Assembly: GCA_028571685.1 (NCBI GenBank)
Contig: CM053140.1
Span: 62,812,201 to 62,876,200 of the forward strand
Direction of reading: 5' to 3'
Source: Heterohyrax brucei
Lineage: Eukaryota > Chordata > Mammalia > Hyracoidea > Procaviidae
DNA length: 64,000 nt
Numbering within the stretch: the first letter of the stretch is position 1; each line of letters begins with the position of its first letter. Position numbers and translations under genes: made by a program. The notes under the pieces are model-generated. The model was given only the letters and a program-made list of their open reading frames with translations, did no database searches and was not told the origin of the DNA. Shown here piece by piece: positions 60,501 to 64,000 of this stretch.

Positions 60501-61164
60501 CAGTGATTATTAAATAAAACAGTAGGTTAAAAACATTGTATTCAGTTGATCCTAGTTTTGGAAAAGAAAGTGTACACAGGGATATAGTGCAAAAAATTAA
60601 TAGTGGTTATCTCTGAGAGACAGAATTATGGATGACTCTAGGTTTTTTTTTGTTTAAAAAAAAAATCTGTACTTCCTAAATTGTCTACAGTGAATGACTG
60701 CTAAAAAGAAAACATATGCTAATACAATACACAAGTGGGAAAGGTCGTTAATACACATAGCTTGTTTGAAACAAATCTTTTGAAATGTACATACTGACAC
60801 AGTGGCTGCCACAATGCACTCAAACCTCACAACTGTGAGACTCTATTAGGAGGATGTCACAGGACTGAGCAGTATTTCATCTTGTTGTACATCGGGTTGC
60901 TATGAGTGCGAACCCCCGACAGAATCCAGCAACAATAACATGGGGAAAAATTAAGCACCTAGCTGTAGAAAGGTTGGAGCCCCCATCAGGATTGTAGATG
61001 TGCGAAGCTGCGGGGGCAGTCCCTTGAAGGGTGTTGGCAGTACTCACAGCCAGCTTCTCCTTGACCACGCTGGCCGTGGCCGCGATGGTGCAGGCCGTGT
61101 CATGCTGCACCACCTGGGAGAACTCTGCCAGGTCCCGCTTCATAAACTCCAAGGCTTCAGAGGA
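42558..61164 (-). CDS. BSDC1: BSDC1, BSD domain-containing protein 1 (lacking first ~24 codons)
   Basis: Protein of unclear function with one BSD domain, a three-helix fold found in TFIIH p62, BTF2-like and synapse-associated proteins. Nine exons join in phase: 61048-61164, 58769-58936, 56118-56172, 53830-53945, 53334-53402, 53089-53167, 50740-51219, 44084-44187, 42558-42590. They give 406 residues; with the 24 N-terminal residues missing beyond the right edge, the total equals human (430). The BSD domain spans roughly residues 139-199, with PPELFDAWLSQF and the hallmark FWHRYFYKVHQLE. A long Ser/Pro/Glu-rich linker (exon 50740-51219) follows, then an acidic C-terminus, DMTEEEVQMALSKVD and EDVEWEDWE. 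No transmembrane segment is seen. Introns carry L1, L2, SINE, RTE and mariner insertions. Function is not inferable from sequence. Confidence 0.95.
43291..43345 (+). repeat. SINE/RTE tail scrap in BSDC1 last intron
   Basis: gctagggtcaccatgagtca, gatccgactcaacagcactt: the shared tail only, about 55 bp. Confidence 0.6.
44084..44187 (-). CDS. BSDC1: BSDC1 penultimate exon
   Basis: Encodes SSTDISEDWEKDFDLDM and EEEVQMALSKVDASGE. Donor gtgagt. Confidence 0.95.
44640..45075 (+). repeat. L2-type LINE 3' end
   Basis: L2 order: acctcagggcctttgcatgg, gctacctgagcatcc-like part, atgtaagctctacaaggggc, acagatatccattga. BSDC1 intron. Confidence 0.6.
45749..45975. repeat. Diverged SINE/RTE-tail composite
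   Basis: ctggtaatctacttccaaaa and ccagtgaaaaccctaaggat are internal SINE words; 45875-45972 has the sense RTE end (gtggccaccacaacagac to agcaacaaacaacac). Confidence 0.5.
46858..47063 (-). repeat. AfroSINE-type SINE
   Basis: Reverse: caatgactcatggcaacccc, ggatttaaacatctgactt, gcaccacccagggactct. Longer middle than neighbours. Confidence 0.75.
47075..47340 (-). mobile_element. Mariner-type DNA transposon remnant with palindromic end
   Basis: 47075-47263, read on the minus strand, resembles the C-terminus of a mariner transposase (PEKEFQNHFEGG) plus 3' flank and terminal repeat. 47264-47340 is a 77-bp palindrome whose two 30-bp arms match at 26 positions (47264-47293, 47311-47340) and match the terminal repeat at 47075. 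Internal deletion left no coding capacity. Confidence 0.7.
50295..50505 (+). repeat. MIR-type SINE
   Basis: MIR order: gacaggcctgagtctgaac, caacttgtggctgtatgaat, cttcatctgtaaaatgagga, ccttggcacaggacctataa. Confidence 0.75.
50740..51219 (-). CDS. BSDC1: BSDC1 large linker exon
   Basis: 480 nt encoding the low-complexity linker, from EPVGISPKSLKEAKVP to ELNSDSGKSTPSNNGKK. Flanked by a tttacag acceptor and gtatgt donor. Confidence 0.94.
51845..52775 (+). mobile_element. LINE-1 3' end (L1M-like)
   Basis: L1 ORF2 end/3' UTR words in order: aaatgggcaaaggactagaa, cagtgattagggaaatgcca, acaagtgttggcaagtttgt, aggtatatactccaaaaaac, gtggaaacagccctagtgg, catcaacagatgaatggaga, ggttaccatgggcagaaggg. 5'-truncated, with stops. 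Confidence 0.75.
53089..53167 (-). CDS. BSDC1: BSDC1 exon after the BSD domain
   Basis: 79 nt encoding EQARRDALKQRAEQNISEEP then an acidic run. Donor gtaagc. Confidence 0.94.
53334..53402 (-). CDS. BSDC1: BSDC1 exon with BSD signature
   Basis: 69 nt encoding VPAAVSHSEFWHRYFYKVHQ; phase 0 on both sides. Confidence 0.95.
53830..53945 (-). CDS. BSDC1: BSDC1 exon, N-terminal half of BSD domain
   Basis: Encodes PPELFDAWLSQFCLEEKKGE to ALYTKM. Donor gtgagg after the atg codon. Confidence 0.95.
54480..55470 (+). repeat. L2-type LINE fragment
   Basis: L2 words: ttttcctcccacttctctgg, cctaaccacagcctcctaac, aagcccttcatcatctatca. Old and interrupted. Confidence 0.5.
55470..55625 (+). mobile_element. 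LINE 3' tail, elephant-type
   Basis: A short piece with gtggatgcctggggtgttac, aattgacatggattgtaaac and an A/T-rich end with aataaaatttt. Resembles an afrotherian L1 end as I recall it. Confidence 0.45.
56118..56172 (-). CDS. BSDC1: BSDC1 55-nt exon
   Basis: Encodes ARLYSLQSDPATYCNEPD plus one base, after cttctag and before gtgaga. Confidence 0.93.
56440..57740 (+). mobile_element. LINE-1 3' untranslated region, afrotherian type, interrupted by a SINE
   Basis: Begins near gtttactagtggtaaccagg, continues through gcctggggttttaaaagctt, and ends gtaaccaatgtcacaaaatg followed by an AATAAA. A SINE is inserted at 57332-57541. Confidence 0.6.
57332..57541 (+). repeat. AfroSINE-type SINE nested in L1
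   Basis: Head ggagccttagtggaacagtg, ggtttgaacccaccagctgt; tail cagggtcactgtgaattgga, ending in gggtttggttttctt. Confidence 0.85.
58769..58936 (-). CDS. BSDC1: BSDC1 168-nt exon
   Basis: 56 codons, TEGTSGATEKVKKGLSDFLG to AAEPYDGNK; phase 0 on both sides. Confidence 0.95.
59245..59455 (+). repeat. MIR-type SINE
   Basis: MIR order: ggagtcagatctagatttga, ccctctgagtctgtttcctt, aatgcctggcatatagcaag. Confidence 0.7.
60795..60945 (+). mobile_element. RTE LINE 3' end, sense strand
   Basis: Sense-strand RTE end: cagtggctgccacaatgcac, ggatgtcacaggactgagca, cgggttgctatgagtgcgaa, then caacaataaca. About 150 bp, ending 100 bp from BSDC1 exon 2. Confidence 0.65.
61048..61164 (-). CDS. BSDC1: BSDC1 exon 2 (first in window)
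   Basis: 39 codons, SSEALEFMKRDLAEFSQ to VVKEKLA, between a gtag acceptor and a gtgagt donor. The initiator exon is not found up to 64000 and must lie beyond. Confidence 0.94.
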
Positions 61165-61917
61165 CTACGGGAAGGCAGAGAAGGAGGTCAGAGCTAGCTG
61201 GCACCACCACGCCTTGTTCCTGTTCCCTGGGCTTTTTCAGTACCAGACTGACACAAAGAAAACTCAAGTGACAGCAGAAGCTTGGGCTCAGAAACAATAC
61301 TCACTTGTCCCAAATCTGTGACCTGGGATTACCTGACAGCAGAGCGTGCAGGGATAATTCTGGCTACCGTTAGCACAGGACTGAGTCCTGCCCCAAGGAC
61401 TTACGTAGTATAGTATTTGTTTTAAATTTCAAATAAGTTGGAAGGGTGTTTGACTTTTATATTCAAGACAGTGGGAGGGAAGGAGTTACCAGAAACACCG
61501 CATCAGATTCTCTCTGAGGTTCATTTTGCTTATCCAGAAACATCCTTCGGGCAGAATGCCTATCTGCTCCCATCAAACCAATCTGCTTCCTGACCTGGGC
61601 TCACAGCTCCTCAACAAGTCTTGTAAATCTTGCCATGTTTCACTTCACTTCACACTCAGCAACTCTAGAATGCCTCCTTGAATCATCTCTGCACTCATGC
61701 CTGCAGGCCCTCTCACTTCACCCAGGCGCAATCGCCTGCCTTTTTTAAAAGCTATGTTTCTAAGTAAGGGTTCCGGTGGCTTCTTCTTCTGGGAAAGACC
61801 TGCCTGCTTCTCATCAGCTGGCGAAGTCTCTGAATAAAACAATCTCATCTATCAACCAGGGGTTCCTTTGGTGGGAATCATGCCTCTGTATCAGGCTAAA
61901 AAATTAAAACAACAACA

Positions 61918-62095
61918 ACTACCTGTTGCTGTTTAGTTCTGACTCACAGCAACCCTCTAGGATAGAGAAGAACTGCCCACTGCATTACCAAGGCTGTTTA
62001 AGTCTTTATGGAAGCAGACTGACATGTCTTTCTCCTGTCAACCTTTTGATTAGCAGCCAAGCACTGAGCTACTGGGCCACCACAGCTCCTCTCTT
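61918..62095 (-). repeat. AfroSINE-type SINE
   Basis: Reverse: ctgactcacagcaaccctct, gattagcagccaagcactga, gggccaccacagctcctct. Confidence 0.8.
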
Positions 62096-63089
62096 ATCAG
62101 ATTCTGGGCTTCTTGACTGGAGCCGGAGGGGAGGATCATTCGTTACTTAACATTCTCCATCCATACCGCCACCACCTTAGTGCAGGCCACCCTGCCTTCT
62201 CGCCTGGACTCGGACTGTACTGCTGACACTTGCACTTCCTTCTGCTCATGACAGCCAGAGGGAGCTTTGCAGAAGTCAGAGCATAATGCAGGACATCTGA
62301 GACAGTGTCTGCAGTAGAACACTACTTTTGAGAGGTTGGCCAAGGTAGAGGTACTTGTGAAGCCAGTCAGTCACTAAAGATGGAAGAAGTATGTAGAGCA
62401 CTGAAAGAGAATCACATCACAAAAGCCAACAAAATCGAGTTGCAAGAAAGAGGGCATGATCACCAGTGTCAAATGCAGCGAGAAGATAAGGGCTGAAAGC
62501 GACCCACTGGATTTGGCAAATAGCATATGAAGCCGAGTGTAAATGTAGATAGATAAGTTTGTTAGTGGTAGAGAGGTACAGAGGGTGTTAGGACAGATCA
62601 TGCTTGTTGACTTCAAATTTTAAAAAGTAGACAAGGTTTGTCTCCTGAAAGTAAAAAGACAAGCAGATAAAAAAGGGACTTGACAGAAGAGTCAGGTTCT
62701 GGGACAGTTACTGCAGGTAAGGAGAGCAGAAGAAAATTAGGTACTCAAAAGACTTGTTGTAGGGGTGGTACTAAGGTTGGGAAATTAACAGTAGGGCCAA
62801 TGAGCAACGTGACTTTTTCCTTCAGTATATAGTGTATACACACACAGACACACACATAACCTCCAATGGGAGGAGGACACAGAGGAAAGCAGATCACAGC
62901 ACCATCTCTAAGTTGAGTCTTAGGGGCAATGTGTAATAAGTAATGGGTACAAAGGAAGAGAGAAGTCAGGTGGTCCAGGATGTGACAGGAAGGAAACAAG
63001 GGCAGGGAAGCACCCAAAGACCAAGAAAAAACGGAAACAGCAACAGACTGACAGTGTCTGTGAAGTTTCCCCACCACCCTCTCAGCTCT

Positions 63090-63240
63090 TATAAGAGCAG
63101 CTAATGCTTATACAGTACTCAGAATTGTACTAAGTGCTTTACATATGTTATCATACATTAATATTACTCTCATTTTACTAATGAGGAATTAAGGACTAAA
63201 AACATTAAATAACTTGCTTAAGTTTATATAAAAGTACCAA
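63090..63240 (-). repeat. MIR-type SINE fragment
   Basis: Reverse MIR: gagcagctaatgcttataca, tactaagtgctttacatatg, cattttactaatgaggaatt. Confidence 0.6.
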
Positions 63241-64000
63241 AAGATAGAAATTAAGTTTTTTTCTTTCCAACTAAAGAGTTGCCAAAGTCAGAAACAACAC
63301 CTATCTCCTTGCTTCAAATTGGGATGTCCACCGGGGACAAAGATGAATGACTGACCAACTTTATATTTTTAATGAATTACAGTAGGACCAACTTTTAGCA
63401 CAGCACTCAACATTCAGCATTCACTCAACTTTTGCAGAATGACTGTCAGGTTCCTTTCAGGAGATAGCTCAGCAGGAAGCAAGCTCCTTTGGGGCTTGTT
63501 TTATTAAACCTCTTCCACTAAGCATCTCTTTCAGACCTCATCAACAACATAAAGCTGCACAGAGTCACTGATTTGCTGGCCTGTATACAAGAGGCTGGTT
63601 CAGGAGTATCCAGGCTGGGGAGGAATGAAAATACTCCCAGGGTAGAAGGCTAATTTTACTGAGGCCAATAAGCTTCCTGGAGTTCACCCTGAAGCAGGAA
63701 TCACCCTAGCTGCTTGAGAAAAACAGTAATTAACCTTTCCCACAATTCAGTGGTGGTTTTTGACAAACCAGCATGGAATGAAACAAGAACACACACCGGC
63801 ATTCTCTACCGGCAACACCAAGCCTCACTCATCCTTGCAGGAATTGTTTAGTTAGCCATTCAAGGACCTCTGCTCTCTGTCCATCCATCTTCTTTCCCCC
63901 TAACCTCTTTTATAAACTCCTCACTAGGGCAGAACTCATGAGTCACCAGTGTCAGCCTGGGTTCTTGCTGTTCATCCTGTCCAGGCAACGTTAGCCTCAT

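Larger units (their letters stand above)
61165..64000 (-). other. BSDC1: BSDC1 5'-side intron
   Basis: Sequence upstream of the first visible exon. It holds a minus-strand SINE (61.9 kb) and an MIR-like piece (63.1 kb). No exon encoding the recalled BSDC1 N-terminus is present. Confidence 0.7.

Overview
This is mammalian nuclear DNA, read from spliced exons of five protein-coding genes and from the repeat content. Genes in order: HDAC1 (+; codons 55-482, first exons off the left edge), MARCKSL1 (-; complete), FAM229A (-; complete short form), TSSK3 (+; complete) and BSDC1 (-; all but the N-terminal exon or exons, off the right edge). This matches the gene content of human 1p35. Dozens of tRNA-derived SINEs share their 3' tail with an RTE-clade LINE that is also present, and a LINE-1 3' UTR type I recall from elephant occurs in BSDC1. 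The window is therefore most likely from an afrotherian, probably an elephant. The species call is inference; the gene calls are direct.

Layout. 1-13.1 kb: HDAC1 exons 3-14 between repeat-rich introns, with a poly(A) signal at 13078. 13.3-15.7 kb: MARCKSL1 on the opposite strand, tail-to-tail with HDAC1 (about 0.2 kb apart), with a CpG-island promoter carrying TATA, GC and CCAAT boxes. 15.8-28.7 kb: intergenic, with LTRs, an RTE LINE, SINEs and a GT-rich tract. 28.7-29.8 kb: a GC-rich island holding a minus-strand open frame of up to 175 codons that I cannot assign; it is the best candidate for an undescribed gene. 29.8-37.5 kb: intergenic, with L2, SINEs, a CA-repeat minisatellite and a compact CRE plus RFX X-box cluster at 33.5 kb. 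37.5-38.9 kb: FAM229A, head-to-head with TSSK3 (38.96-40.5 kb). 41.05-64 kb: BSDC1, tail-to-tail with TSSK3.

Every splice junction was checked for GT-AG and phase. HDAC1 sums to 482 codons with the human N-terminus, TSSK3 to 268 and BSDC1 to 430 with the missing 24 residues, so no gene shows a frameshift or stop. HDAC1 is a nuclear class I deacetylase, MARCKSL1 a membrane/actin regulator, TSSK3 a testis-specific kinase, and FAM229A and BSDC1 are poorly characterised. They are neighbours, not a pathway; the only shared-regulation argument is the FAM229A/TSSK3 divergent pair with its upstream CRE/X-box cluster.
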